Assembly (NCBI RefSeq): GCF_023375815.1
Contig: NZ_CP067412.1
Coordinates: 558,001 to 622,000, forward strand
Origin: Pseudomonas sp. HS6
GTDB lineage: Bacteria; Pseudomonadota; Gammaproteobacteria; Pseudomonadales; Pseudomonadaceae
Length of the DNA stretch: 64,000 nucleotides
Direction of reading: 5' to 3'
The position numbers and the translations under genes were made by a program. The first letter of the stretch is position 1. Each line of letters opens with the position of its first letter. The notes below the pieces were generated by a model that was not told where the DNA came from, ran no database searches, and saw nothing but the letters and a program-made list of their open reading frames with translations. Positions 8,450-17,402 of the stretch are shown here, in pieces.

Positions 8450-9397
8450 TCACAATTGGCCATCACCCAACGGGTGCAGGCTGCGAAAAATCCCCGCCTC
8501 TTCTACCAGCCAGTCATGCACCGCACGCACGCCCGGATGGCTCAACGCCCCCGGCGCGTAAAGCAATACATAGCGCTTGTGATTGGGCACCGAAATCCCG
8601 AACGGCACGATCAATGTCCCCCGCTCCAGCTCATCGTTGAGCAGCGTGCGCCGGGCAATCGCCACGCCCATGCCGGCAATCGCCGCTTCGATGGTCAAAT
8701 GGTTGCGATTGAACGTGTGCCCGCGCCGTACATCGGCGCCATCGAAGCCGATGGCATTGAGATAAAACTCCCACTCCGCGTATTCATAACTGCCGCGCCA
8801 CGCGGTGATGTCGTGCAGCAACGGGAAATGCACCAGATCCGCCGGCCCGTGCAACGGTGGCCGTCCACGCAGCAGGCTCGGCGCGCACACCGGGAAAATC
8901 TGCTCATCAAGCAAGGCTGTGGATAACAATCCCGGATAACTGCCGTCGTTCAAATCGATGGCCAGATCGAAATCCCCTTCATGCAACGGCACGCTGCTGT
9001 CCTCGGCCACCAGCCGCAACTGGATGTCTGGGTAACGTTGCTGCAGACGCGGCAGGCGCGGGGTCAGCCATTTGCTGAGAAACGATGGAATCGAACGCAC
9101 TCGCAGAATCCCGCTGATCATCCCCGCATCCAGACGACGCAGCTCAGCATCGATGCTGCCGTAAGCCTCATTGACCGTGATCGCCAGTCGCTGCCCTTCC
9201 GCGCTCAGCTCCACGCCCCGTGCGCGACGGTGAAACAGGCGAAAGCCCAGCCGCTCTTCCAGCTGTCGGATTTGCTGACTCACCGCCCCCGGCGTGATGT
9301 GCAATTCCTCGGCACAGCGGGTGAATGACAGGTGCCGCGCGGCACAGGAAAACACCTGCAGCCAGACGTAAGTCTGGGCATGCAATTGACGACTCAT
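8450..9397 (-). CDS. LysR-family regulator, DsdC/GcvA-like, divergent from serine genes
   Basis: 315-aa LysR-type transcription factor. Residues about 12-70 form the winged helix-turn-helix (FSCAARHLSFTRCAEELHIT, GAVSQQIRQLEERLGFRLF). The effector domain follows, with PSFLSKWLTPRLPRLQQRYP, FDLAIDLNDG, PLLHDITAWRG and AAIAGMGVAIARRTL. The domain order and motifs resemble E. coli DsdC, which controls D-serine genes. It is divergent from L-serine ammonia-lyase across a 135-base gap, so it probably controls that gene and sdaC. The inducer (serine or glycine) is inferred. Confidence 0.88.
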   Translation of the reverse strand: MSRQLHAQTYVWLQVFSCAARHLSFTRCAEELHITPGAVSQQIRQLEERLGFRLFHRRARGVELSAEGQRLAITVNEAYGSIDAELRRLDAGMISGILRVRSIPSFLSKWLTPRLPRLQQRYPDIQLRLVAEDSSVPLHEGDFDLAIDLNDGSYPGLLSTALLDEQIFPVCAPSLLRGRPPLHGPADLVHFPLLHDITAWRGSYEYAEWEFYLNAIGFDGADVRRGHTFNRNHLTIEAAIAGMGVAIARRTLLNDELERGTLIVPFGISVPNHKRYVLLYAPGALSHPGVRAVHDWLVEEAGIFRSLHPLGDGQL

Positions 9398-9532
9398 GGT
9401 TTAGTCCTGCTAAAGGCTTACTTAGGAAGTTTCGTTAGTCACGTTGAAGCGAGGTAGGCAGTATCGCCGACATTGCGCTTGTCCTACAAAAAATGGCAGC
9501 GATTCCTACTCCATTGCTTGTAAGGGTTTAGC

Positions 9533-10909
9533 ATGGCTATCAGTGTTTTCGATCTATTCAAAGTCGGCATCGGTCCGTCCAGTTCCCACACCGTCGGCCC
9601 GATGCGCGCCGCCGCGACCTTCGCCCAGGCCCTGATCGACCAGCATTTGCTGAACGATGTGCAACGGGTGGAAATCCGTTTGTACGGCTCGCTTTCGGCC
9701 ACCGGTGTCGGCCATGCCACTGACCGCGCAACGGTCATGGGCCTGATGGGCGAATGGCCGGACAGCATCGATCCGTCGACCATCGACCCGCGCATCCAGC
9801 AACTGCGCGAGACTTGCCAACTGTCTCTTGCCGGTGAACGATCGATTGCCTTCAACTGGCAAGACGATCTCCTGCTGCTGGACGAGAGCCTGCCCTACCA
9901 CCCCAACGCCATGTCGCTGACAGCCTTCGGTGCATCCGGGCAACTGTTCGAGCAGACGTACTACTCGGTTGGCGGCGGTTTCATCATCGAAGCGGCCGAA
10001 GCCGAATCTGGCGTAGCGCCGACCGGCGACGTCGTGTTGCCGTACGACTTTTCCAGCGCCGCTGAACTGCTGTCACTCTGCAACAAGCACAACCTGCGGG
10101 TCTCCGAACTGATGATGGCCAACGAACGGGCCTGGCGCAGCGATGCCGAGATCCGCCAGGGCCTGCTGCATATCTGGTCGGTGATGCGCGAATGCGTCGA
10201 ACAGGGTCTACGCCATGAAGGCGTCCTGCCCGGAGGTCTGAATGTTCCGCGTCGTGCAGCGAAATTGCACCGCAGCCTGCTGGAAATCGGCAAGCCGAAC
10301 GTCATCAGTTCGACCCTGTCGGCGATGGAGTGGGTCAACCTGTTCGCCCTCGCCGTCAACGAAGAAAATGCGGCCGGCGGGCGCATGGTGACTGCACCGA
10401 CCAACGGTGCCGCCGGGATCATTCCGGCCGTCCTGCACTACTACATGAAATTCAATCCGGATGCGTCCGACGATGACGTGGTCGCGTTCTTTCTGGGCGC
10501 GGCAGCGGTCGGCATCCTGTGCAAGAAAAACGCCTCGATTTCCGGCGCCGAAGTCGGTTGCCAGGGTGAAGTCGGCTCCGCTTGCGCCATGGCCGCTGCA
10601 GGTCTGGCCGATGTGCTGGGTGCCACTCCGGAGCAACTGGAAAACGCCGCCGAAATTGGCCTGGAACACAATCTCGGCCTGACCTGCGACCCGGTCGGTG
10701 GGCTCGTGCAAGTGCCGTGCATCGAGCGCAACGCCATCGCTGCGGTGAAGGCGATCAACGCCACGCAAATGGCCCTGCGCGGCGACGGCAAGCACTTCAT
10801 TTCCCTCGACCGGGTGATCCGCACCATGCGCGATACCGGCGCCGACATGCATGACAAATACAAAGAGACTTCACGGGGCGGCCTGGCCGTGAGCTGGGTG
10901 GAGTGCTGA
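9533..10909 (+). CDS. sdaB: L-serine ammonia-lyase (iron-sulfur type)
   Basis: 458-aa single-chain enzyme that converts L-serine to pyruvate and ammonia using a catalytic [4Fe-4S] cluster. The beta part begins SVFDLFKVGIGPSSSHTVGP. The alpha part carries the conserved cysteines in ISGAEVGCQGEVGSACAMAA and GLTCDPVGGLVQVPCIERNA. The length equals the E. coli SdaA/SdaB enzymes (about 455). It is followed after 63 bases by the serine permease sdaC, as in the E. coli sdaC-sdaB unit but in reverse order. The sdaB symbol rather than sdaA is chosen from that pairing only. Confidence 0.95.
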   Translation: MAISVFDLFKVGIGPSSSHTVGPMRAAATFAQALIDQHLLNDVQRVEIRLYGSLSATGVGHATDRATVMGLMGEWPDSIDPSTIDPRIQQLRETCQLSLAGERSIAFNWQDDLLLLDESLPYHPNAMSLTAFGASGQLFEQTYYSVGGGFIIEAAEAESGVAPTGDVVLPYDFSSAAELLSLCNKHNLRVSELMMANERAWRSDAEIRQGLLHIWSVMRECVEQGLRHEGVLPGGLNVPRRAAKLHRSLLEIGKPNVISSTLSAMEWVNLFALAVNEENAAGGRMVTAPTNGAAGIIPAVLHYYMKFNPDASDDDVVAFFLGAAAVGILCKKNASISGAEVGCQGEVGSACAMAAAGLADVLGATPEQLENAAEIGLEHNLGLTCDPVGGLVQVPCIERNAIAAVKAINATQMALRGDGKHFISLDRVIRTMRDTGADMHDKYKETSRGGLAVSWVEC

Positions 10910-10972
10910 GGAGCGCTCCCTGACCGCCCGTAACACGTGAGCCCGAGCAAGAATAATAACGAGGCAAAAACG

Positions 10973-12274
10973 ATGACCGATGTACGCACACCTGCTGCCG
11001 AAAACCCCGCTGTAGACCGCACACGCACTAGCGAAATCGCCCACAAAGGCTGGAGCAAGTTCGACACCACCTGGATGCTTGGCCTGTACGGCACGGCCAT
11101 CGGTGCCGGTACGCTGTTCCTGCCGATCAACGCCGGTGTCGGCGGCTTCTGGCCGTTGCTGATCCTGGCGGTGCTGGCGTTCCCGATGACCTTCTTCGCG
11201 CACCGGGGCCTGACCCGCTTCGTGCTGTCGGGCCGCTCCGGTGATATCACCGAAGTGGTGGAAGAACACTTCGGCGTCGGTGCCGGCAAACTGATTACGC
11301 TGCTGTATTTCTTCGCGATCTTCCCGATCCTGCTGGTGTACAGCGTGGCGCTGACCAACACCCTGAGCAGCTTCCTCGAACACCAGTTGCACATCGCCCC
11401 GCCGCCGCGCGCGGTGTTATCGCTGGCGTTGATCCTCGGTTTGATGGCCATCGTGCGTTGCGGTCAGACTTTCATCGTCAAAGCCATGAGTGTGCTGGTG
11501 TATCCGTTCGTCGCCGCGTTACTGTTGCTCGGCATCAGCCTGATTCCGAACTGGAACGGCGCGTTCTTCGCCAGTGCTCAAGAACCGATGCAAATGTCGG
11601 TATTCTTCAAAACCCTGTGGCTGGCAATCCCGGTGATGGTGTTCTCGTTCAACCATTCGCCGATCATTTCCGCGTTCGCCGTCGAACAGAAACAGCGCTA
11701 CGGCGACCAGGCCGAACGCAAGAGCAGCGGCATCCTCGCCATGGCTCACGGCATGATGGTGGTGACCGTGATGTTCTTCTGCTTCAGCTGTGTGCTGGCG
11801 CTGTCGCCGGCCGATCTGGCAGCGGCCAAGGCGCAGAACATTTCGATCCTGTCGTACCTGGCCAACCACTTCCAGACTCCGGTCATCGCCTACGCCGCGC
11901 CGCTGATCGCGCTGGTGGCGATCACCAAATCCTTCCTCGGCCACTACATCGGCGCCAGCGAAGGCTTCCAGGGCATGATCGTCAAAAGCCTGCGCGGCCG
12001 TGGCCGGGTGATGTCGGCGAGCTGGCTGAACCGTGCGACGGCGCTGTTCATGATCCTCAGCTGCTGGGCCGTGGCGACCTTCAACCCGAGCATCCTCGGC
12101 ATGATCGAAACCCTCGGCGGGCCGGTGATTGCCTGCCTGTTGTTCCTGATGCCGATGTACGCCATCCGCCGCGTGCCGGCCTTGCGCCAGTATTCGGGCC
12201 AGGTGTCGAACGTGTTTGTGGTGCTGATCGGCCTGATTGCACTGTCAGCGATCATCTACTCGGTTCTGCCCTGA
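10973..12274 (+). CDS. sdaC: SdaC-type serine transporter (HAAAP family)
   Basis: Inner-membrane amino-acid/polyamine permease of 433 aa from the ATG at 10973, preceded by GAGGC at the right distance. The in-frame start at 10937 has no good ribosome site. Signature segments are WMLGLYGTAIGAGTLFLPIN and GFWPLLILAVLAFPMTFFAH, with about 11 hydrophobic helices. It resembles E. coli SdaC, a proton-serine symporter. Paired with serine ammonia-lyase it would feed serine into pyruvate. A strong terminator follows. Confidence 0.93.
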   Translation: MTDVRTPAAENPAVDRTRTSEIAHKGWSKFDTTWMLGLYGTAIGAGTLFLPINAGVGGFWPLLILAVLAFPMTFFAHRGLTRFVLSGRSGDITEVVEEHFGVGAGKLITLLYFFAIFPILLVYSVALTNTLSSFLEHQLHIAPPPRAVLSLALILGLMAIVRCGQTFIVKAMSVLVYPFVAALLLLGISLIPNWNGAFFASAQEPMQMSVFFKTLWLAIPVMVFSFNHSPIISAFAVEQKQRYGDQAERKSSGILAMAHGMMVVTVMFFCFSCVLALSPADLAAAKAQNISILSYLANHFQTPVIAYAAPLIALVAITKSFLGHYIGASEGFQGMIVKSLRGRGRVMSASWLNRATALFMILSCWAVATFNPSILGMIETLGGPVIACLLFLMPMYAIRRVPALRQYSGQVSNVFVVLIGLIALSAIIYSVLP

Positions 12275-12289
12275 AACGGGCCGCAAACG

Positions 12290-12322
12290 AAGAAGGCGAG
12301 CCAAGGGCTCGTCTTCTTTTTG
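12290..12322 (+). terminator. Rho-independent terminator after sdaC
   Basis: A 13-base stem (AAGAAGGCGAGCC with its near complement) around a 3-base loop, followed by a run of T, lies 15 bases past the sdaC stop. Confidence 0.85.
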
Positions 12323-12473
12323 GCCGGTTTCATTGTTCGACAATATTCCCGGCATGTCCCTTGCTACATCGCTGAAGGAGACAGGACCACGGAATGGCCG
12401 ACGGTCAGGTTTGGCGAACCAACCCGATCAAGGCCGGTCAACAACTGCACGTTCAATCAGGCGGTGACGCATC

Positions 12474-12791
12474 ATGGACAATCCTTTTCAGATCATTACC
12501 GATGCCTTCGCGCCGGACTATCAGATCAACCTGAGCATTCAGGGCCTCGACGGCAGCATCATGCTGACCCTTTCCAACAGCGGCCGGATCGTTGCCAAAC
12601 GGATGATCAGCGCCGACCAGCGCAACGATCCCAAGCGCTTGAAACGACTGGTGCAAAGCATTCAGTTCGGCATCGCCATCGAGCAGGGCCACAGCGCCAT
12701 GGCGATCCTGGAGGCCATGACCCGCGGCGACGGGCTCACCCCGCCACCACGCCAGATCAAGGGCCAGCATCGGCCATCGATCGGTCTTTAG
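12474..12791 (+). CDS. DUF3509 protein
   Basis: 105-aa soluble protein of the DUF3509 family, common in Pseudomonas. Visible features are FQIITDAFAPDYQINLSIQG, a beta-rich core (SIMLTLSNSGRIVAKRMIS) and a C-terminal basic tail. It has no signal peptide, membrane segment or known catalytic motif. It converges on psiE with a 4-base overlap of the stop codons (12788-12791). Function unknown. Confidence 0.75.
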   Translation: MDNPFQIITDAFAPDYQINLSIQGLDGSIMLTLSNSGRIVAKRMISADQRNDPKRLKRLVQSIQFGIAIEQGHSAMAILEAMTRGDGLTPPPRQIKGQHRPSIGL

Positions 12792-13288
12792 AGCTCGCCC
12801 TTCTCGATCTCGGGGTGCTCACCGGAGCCCGCACCAAGCTTGCGTTGTGGCTTCTCGATTTTCACCGAAGGAAATTGCGACGAGGCGTAACGCACCACCA
12901 GGATCGAGAACGCCAGCAGCAGAATCCCGCCGCACAGGTAGATGATGCCCATGTCCGGCGGGTTGTGGTGCGAGACGTTGGAGATCAGCAGGCGCGTCAG
13001 TGCGGTAATCGCCACATAGATCAGGAAGCGCACCGGCATGTGGTTGGTCTTGAAGTAAATCCCGACCATCGCCCCGAGTTCCAGATAGATGAACAGCAAC
13101 AGAATGTCATCGATCTTGATGTGCCCTTCCTCGAGCATCCCGAGAAATTCCATCACCGCTGCCCAGGCGGTCACCGCGCCAATGGCGAACAGCGCCAGAT
13201 AGTGGAAGGTCTCGACGAACAGGTTGCCCAGGGACTCGGCCAGTTGATGCACGTTTTGCCGCAGTTTCTCGGCCCAGTTGATTTTCAC
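12788..13288 (-). CDS. psiE: PsiE-family phosphate-starvation-inducible membrane protein
   Basis: 166-aa protein with four membrane helices (FHYLALFAIGAVTAWAAVME, DDILLLFIYLELGAMVGIYF, FLIYVAITALTRLLISNV, IYLCGGILLLAFSILVVRYA). The pattern fits PsiE/DUF2495. The start is GTG at 13288, preceded by AAGGAAC at a good distance. The last 25 residues are a soluble charged tail. PsiE in E. coli responds to phosphate starvation, but its biochemical role is unknown. I see no clear Pho box in the upstream region. Confidence 0.82.
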   Translation of the reverse strand: MKINWAEKLRQNVHQLAESLGNLFVETFHYLALFAIGAVTAWAAVMEFLGMLEEGHIKIDDILLLFIYLELGAMVGIYFKTNHMPVRFLIYVAITALTRLLISNVSHHNPPDMGIIYLCGGILLLAFSILVVRYASSQFPSVKIEKPQRKLGAGSGEHPEIEKGEL

Positions 13289-13522
13289 GATGAAGGTTCC
13301 TTAGCCCGGTTCGAGCGGATGTTGCGCATTGGACGTGACGGTTATTGCACACGTACTCATAAGCATGCAGAAAAGAGGCCACGCCATCATGGCGAGGCGC
13401 CGCGAAACCCGCGCCGTGGCGTTTGGTCGCACCTGCGCGGCGCATCAGGCCTGACAAAATCCGAATCCGGTCTACATTAAAAAGCCACTACCCAAAGCGC
13501 AGGGATTCGCTTATCCTTTTCG

Positions 13523-13538
13523 CTGTATATAGATACAG
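13523..13538 (+). promoter_or_regulatory. LexA (SOS) box upstream of the YebG gene
   Basis: CTGTATATAGATACAG is a perfect CTGT-N8-ACAG site 43 bases before the YebG start codon. YebG is an SOS gene in E. coli, so LexA repression is expected here. Confidence 0.88.
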
Positions 13539-13581
13539 TAGTCGCAAAGACAACTTAATGTGAAGGCATGTGAGGTGGTGA

Positions 13582-13926
13582 ATGGCCGTCGAAGTGGTAT
13601 ACCGCAGCAGCCGAGATCTGGAGCGCTTGTTCATGGATAAAGCCGAAGCTGACCGTCATGACAAAATGCTCGAACTGGCCGAGTTGCTGGCCGAAGTGCT
13701 GGAAAAAGCCGTTCCTTCGTTGAGCGAGCAGCAAGTGGAAGAAGTCGGGATCTTCATGGCGAAGAACCGCGATGTGTTCGCCCGGGCGTTCAAGAGCCAG
13801 CCTGATGCCCTGTCAGAGCTGATCAACGCACCGGCCGAACCGGTTGTAGCGACCGAGACGGCAGACGCGGCTGAGCCGGCAGAAGCCCCAGCCAAACCTG
13901 CCAAAGCGGCGAAGGCTGCAAAGTAA
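13582..13926 (+). CDS. yebG: YebG-family SOS-inducible protein
   Basis: 114-aa protein. Residues 1-80 match the YebG family (MAVEVVYRSSRDLERLF, KAEADRHDKMLELAELLAEV, LSEQQVEEVGIFMAKNRDVF). The last 30 residues are a low-complexity Ala/Pro/Glu/Lys tail resembling DNA-binding C-terminal tails. A LexA box precedes it and GAGGTGG supplies the ribosome site. It is DNA-damage inducible in E. coli; its exact function is not settled. Confidence 0.88.
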   Translation: MAVEVVYRSSRDLERLFMDKAEADRHDKMLELAELLAEVLEKAVPSLSEQQVEEVGIFMAKNRDVFARAFKSQPDALSELINAPAEPVVATETADAAEPAEAPAKPAKAAKAAK

Positions 13927-13944
13927 TCTGCACCTGAATTGAAT

Positions 13945-13976
13945 AGCCCCTGAGTTGAAAGACTCAGGGGCTTTTT
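13945..13976 (+). terminator. Terminator after yebG
   Basis: Stem AGCCCCTGAGT / ACTCAGGGGCT with a 6-base loop and a T run, 18 bases after the yebG stop. Confidence 0.88.
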
Positions 13977-13992
13977 CATGCCCGGACAAATC

Positions 13993-15012
13993 TCAGCGGT
14001 ACAACACCTTTTCCGCCAGCTCGTCCGCTACCCGCGCGGGTGAACGTTTTTCCGCCTGGGCGTGGGCGAAGACTTCAGTCAGCCGCGAACTGATCTTCGA
14101 CAGGTGCGCGGTGATGGTCGTGAGCTCTTCGCCACGGTGCTTGAGGGAAACGTAGATCAACCCGCCGGCATTGATCACGTAATCCGGCGCATACAGGATG
14201 CCGCGCCGTTCCAGTTGATCGGCGACATCCAGATGTGTCAGTTGATTGTTGGCCGACCCTGCCACCGCCGAGCAGCGCAACTGGGTGACGGTGTGGCTGT
14301 TGAGCACACCGCCCAGGCCGCACGGCGCAAGAATGTCGCACGGCGTGCTGAGCAACGCGTCGTTGGCGATCGGGTGGGCGTTGAGCTGTTCCATCGCCAG
14401 TTGCACCTTGCCGTGGTCGATGTCGCTGACCAATAGTTCGGCGCCGGCGGCGTGAAGCTGTTCGGCCAGTGCATAACCGACATTGCCCAAACCCTGTATC
14501 GCCACGCGCAAGCCTTCAAGGTTGTCGCTGCCCAGCCGCGCCATGGCCGTGGCGCGAATCCCGGTGAACACGCCCATTGCCGCGTGCGGCGCCGGGTCGC
14601 CGGCCGAGGTGGTACTGGTGACATGCTGAGTCTGCTGGGCGATGCAATCCATGTCCGCGACCGAGGTGCCGCTGTCGATGGCGGTGATGTAGCGGCCGTC
14701 GAGCTGATCGATGCAACGGCCGAAGGCTTCGAATAGCGCGGCGCGGTTTTCCACGTGGGCCGGCCGCACGATCACCGCCACACCGCCACCCTGGGCCAGA
14801 CCGGCCAACGCGGCTTTGTAGCTCATGCCCTGGGCCAGGCGAATGGCATCCTCGACGGCGGATTCGTCGTTCGGGTAGGCAAGATAACGACACCCGCCCA
14901 GGGCTGGCCCGAGGCGACTGTTATGGATGGCAATGACCGCCTTTAATCCGGAGACCGGATCAACGCTAAGGTGCAGCGAATCCAGGCGAGTGCTTTGCAT
15001 GAGAGCGAACAT
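13993..15012 (-). CDS. Glu/Leu/Phe/Val dehydrogenase family protein with altered active site
   Basis: 339-aa protein of the leucine-dehydrogenase family (oxidative deamination of branched-chain amino acids with NAD). Seen: LGPALGGCRYL, the substrate-binding lysine in MSYKAALAGLAQGGG, the conserved aspartate in YITAIDSGTSVADMD, and the Rossmann motif VAIQGLGNVGYALAEQLH. In Bacillus leucine dehydrogenase the second, catalytic lysine follows GGG twelve residues after the first; here that residue is valine (GGGVAVIV; codon GTG read on the minus strand near 14789). Lys-to-Val needs two base changes, so it is not a simple miscall. The protein may be inactive or changed in function. It is a single gene. 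Confidence 0.85.
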   Translation of the reverse strand: MFALMQSTRLDSLHLSVDPVSGLKAVIAIHNSRLGPALGGCRYLAYPNDESAVEDAIRLAQGMSYKAALAGLAQGGGVAVIVRPAHVENRAALFEAFGRCIDQLDGRYITAIDSGTSVADMDCIAQQTQHVTSTTSAGDPAPHAAMGVFTGIRATAMARLGSDNLEGLRVAIQGLGNVGYALAEQLHAAGAELLVSDIDHGKVQLAMEQLNAHPIANDALLSTPCDILAPCGLGGVLNSHTVTQLRCSAVAGSANNQLTHLDVADQLERRGILYAPDYVINAGGLIYVSLKHRGEELTTITAHLSKISSRLTEVFAHAQAEKRSPARVADELAEKVLYR

Positions 15013-15196
15013 TGGCAGGCCCCCGAATCACTTCTGGTAGTCGCCAGTATAGGCTTGCGCCCAAAAATTGCTGAAGCGCACGGGAATAAGGCCCGACAGC
15101 GACCAACGCGTTGCGGCATAACCCGGTAGCAGAGCGGCGCGGCACTGGACGAATGGCAGAGACGGGGCTAAAACGAGGCATTCTCCGGAGATTTTG

Positions 15197-16000
15197 ATGA
15201 GTCCGCGCCAACGCTTTTTCGACTGTCTGCACCGTTCACCGCCCGCGCTGTTCGAGGCGGCGCTGTGGATGGCTGCCGAACACGACAAACACGTCGACCC
15301 TGAAGCGCTATTGCAAGACTTCAAAGAACTGCAACAGCGCGTCAGTTCCGGTTTGCCGCTGCTGCCGGTCAGTGAACTGGCGCAGCCGCTGCTGCGGCGG
15401 ATGACCGATCTGGGCTTCGCGCAAGATGATTTCGCGCCGTTGCGCCCGCAGGCCGCGTTGATCAACAAGGTCTTGCAAACCCGACGCGGGCAACCCTTGA
15501 CCCTGGCGCTGATTGCGCTGGAACTGGCCCGAGGCCTGGAGATACCGCTGGTCGGCGTGAACTTCCCCGGGCACTTCCTGCTAAAGGTGCCCGGGGCCGA
15601 TCACTTGCTCGATCCGTGCGGTGGACGGCGCTTGTATCCGAACGATTGCCGCGAACTGCTGCATCGCCAATACGGCCATCAGATGCAACTCAACGCCGAC
15701 CACCTGCTGACCGCCACGCCGCTGCAGATGCTACAGCGCCTGTCGCGCAACCTGCGTCAGTTGCACCTGACCCACGATGACTTCATCGCGGCGCTGATCG
15801 ATGCCGAACGCGTGCTCGAAATGGGCAATGCCAACGCCTCCGACTATCTGGCCCGGGCCAGCCTGTACCAGCGCCTCGACTGCCCGAACGCCGAGCGCTT
15901 CGATCTTGAGCACGCCTTGTTGCTCAGTGACGACCCGATTCAGCGGCTTCGACTGACGGAGCGGCTGGGGCATCTGCCGCCCAATTCGGTGGTGCACTGA
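15197..16000 (+). CDS. SirB1-family transglutaminase-like/TPR protein
   Basis: 267-aa soluble protein from the ATG at 15197 (GGAG seven bases upstream; a TTG one codon earlier is less likely). It shows the SirB1 core: ALINKVLQTRRGQPLTLALI, IPLVGVNFPGHFLLKVPG and LLDPCGGRRLYPNDCRELL, followed by C-terminal helical repeats (DYLARASLYQRLDCPNAERF). SirB1/YchA proteins are conserved but have no agreed function. Its last 77 bases overlap the 3' end of the convergent MFS gene. Confidence 0.85.
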   Translation: MSPRQRFFDCLHRSPPALFEAALWMAAEHDKHVDPEALLQDFKELQQRVSSGLPLLPVSELAQPLLRRMTDLGFAQDDFAPLRPQAALINKVLQTRRGQPLTLALIALELARGLEIPLVGVNFPGHFLLKVPGADHLLDPCGGRRLYPNDCRELLHRQYGHQMQLNADHLLTATPLQMLQRLSRNLRQLHLTHDDFIAALIDAERVLEMGNANASDYLARASLYQRLDCPNAERFDLEHALLLSDDPIQRLRLTERLGHLPPNSVVH

Positions 16001-17321
16001 CTGACACCGCTGCAGGCGAGCGCACCTGAATGATCAACAACGCCGCAATCACTGCCGGAATCGCGCAGAAGAAGAAAATCTGCTCCACCGGGATGTGCAT
16101 CGCCAGCAACAGGCTGCCGAACAGCGGCCCGAGAATAGAGCCGAAACGCCCTACCCCCAGCGCCCAACCGGTTCCGGTGGCGCGCACGTGCGCCGGATAG
16201 AAATTGCTGGCGAACGCGTTGAGCGTCAACTGCCCGCCAATGATGCAGAAGCCCGCCGCAAACACACAGGCCACCAGATAGCGCGGATTGTCGTGATTGA
16301 GGCCCAGCAGAATCGTGCAGACCGCCGCGCCGGCCAGCACACCGGACAACAACCGCACCTTGCGCTTCAGACGATCGGCAAACCACGCCATGCAGATGGC
16401 ACCCAAGGTGCCGGCGAACAGGAACATCGACGTCACCAGATTCGCTTCATTGAGTTTCAGGCCACTTTCCAGCAGCAGCGACGGCAGCCAGCTGATCATG
16501 AAATACAGCAGGATCAGGCTGACGAAAAACGTCGACCAGATCAGCAAGGTCGGGCGTGCGTAACCATTGCGGAACAATTCCACCACGGTCAGTTTGCTGC
16601 CCTGCTCGCGCTCGTTCTGTTCGACCGATGCGGCGGGCGGCTGCCAGTCCGGCAACATCCGCGCAGTGACCTTGCGCAGACGCGCATACGGCGGTGCATC
16701 GCGCAGCAGACGCGGCAGGGATTCGGGCAGCAGCCACCAGAGGAACGGAAACAGCAGCAAAGGCGTGACACCACCAGCGAGGAACACCGCTTGCCAGCCA
16801 AAACGGTCGATGAAACCGGCCGCAACAAAACCACCCGCCGCACCGCCGAAGGAAAAACCACAGGCCGCCAGCGTCACCATCAACGTCCGCAGGCGTGGCG
16901 GTGAGTATTCCGACATCAACGCCATGGCGCTGGGCATTGCGCCGCCCATGCCGATGCCGCAGATGAAGCGCGCAATCATCAAGGTATTCAGGGAATCGGC
17001 AAACACCATCAGCACGGTGAGGCTGGCGTAGATCAGCACGCAGGCGAGCAGAATCCGCCGAACACCGAAGCGATCGGCCAACGGCGTCACGGCGAGCGAG
17101 CCTAGGGTCAGGCCCAGCAGATTGGCGCTGAACACCGGGCCGAACGCGGATTTCTCCAGGCCCCAGTCCTGCGCCAGCGCCGGCACCACATAGCCGAGCA
17201 CTTGGGCGTCGTAGCCGTCGGTGACCAGCAACAAGGCGAGAAGAATCAGGAGCAACCACTGAAATCGGGACACAGGACGGGCGTCGAGTGCCGCCCGGAA
17301 GCTGGCAATCTGGTTATGCAT
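15924..17321 (-). CDS. AAHS-type MFS transporter for an aromatic acid
   Basis: 465-aa inner-membrane permease with 12 predicted helices. Residues 35-50 show DGYDAQVLGYVVPALA, typical of the aromatic acid:H+ symporter family, and the loop-2 motif is PLADRFGVRR. A central charged loop lies near LRKVTARMLPDWQPPAASVE. It is the last gene of the leftward hmgA-fahA-maiA group, 81 bases after maiA, so import of homogentisate, 4-hydroxyphenylpyruvate or a related acid is plausible. A strong hairpin lies in that gap. The C-terminus overlaps SirB1 on the other strand. Confidence 0.85.
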   Translation of the reverse strand: MHNQIASFRAALDARPVSRFQWLLLILLALLLVTDGYDAQVLGYVVPALAQDWGLEKSAFGPVFSANLLGLTLGSLAVTPLADRFGVRRILLACVLIYASLTVLMVFADSLNTLMIARFICGIGMGGAMPSAMALMSEYSPPRLRTLMVTLAACGFSFGGAAGGFVAAGFIDRFGWQAVFLAGGVTPLLLFPFLWWLLPESLPRLLRDAPPYARLRKVTARMLPDWQPPAASVEQNEREQGSKLTVVELFRNGYARPTLLIWSTFFVSLILLYFMISWLPSLLLESGLKLNEANLVTSMFLFAGTLGAICMAWFADRLKRKVRLLSGVLAGAAVCTILLGLNHDNPRYLVACVFAAGFCIIGGQLTLNAFASNFYPAHVRATGTGWALGVGRFGSILGPLFGSLLLAMHIPVEQIFFFCAIPAVIAALLIIQVRSPAAVSVSAPPNWAADAPAAPSVEAAESGRH

Positions 17322-17367
17322 CGCAAGGTACCTGTTTTGTTTTTATGTTTTTTTGCGGGTAACCGGA

Positions 17368-17396
17368 ATGGCTCCCGTGCGCTGCACGGGAGCCAT
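17368..17396. terminator. Strong hairpin between maiA and the MFS gene
   Basis: A perfect 13-base stem (ATGGCTCCCGTGC and complement) around GCT. There is no T run on the minus strand, so it may reduce rather than stop read-through, or protect the maiA 3' end. Confidence 0.5.
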
Positions 17397-17402
17397 CAAA
17401 TG

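Noticed and set aside
12393..12534. Small open frame after AAGGAG, before and into the DUF3509 gene
   Set aside because: The spacing from AAGGAG to the ATG is too long, and most of the frame overlaps the DUF3509 gene in another frame.
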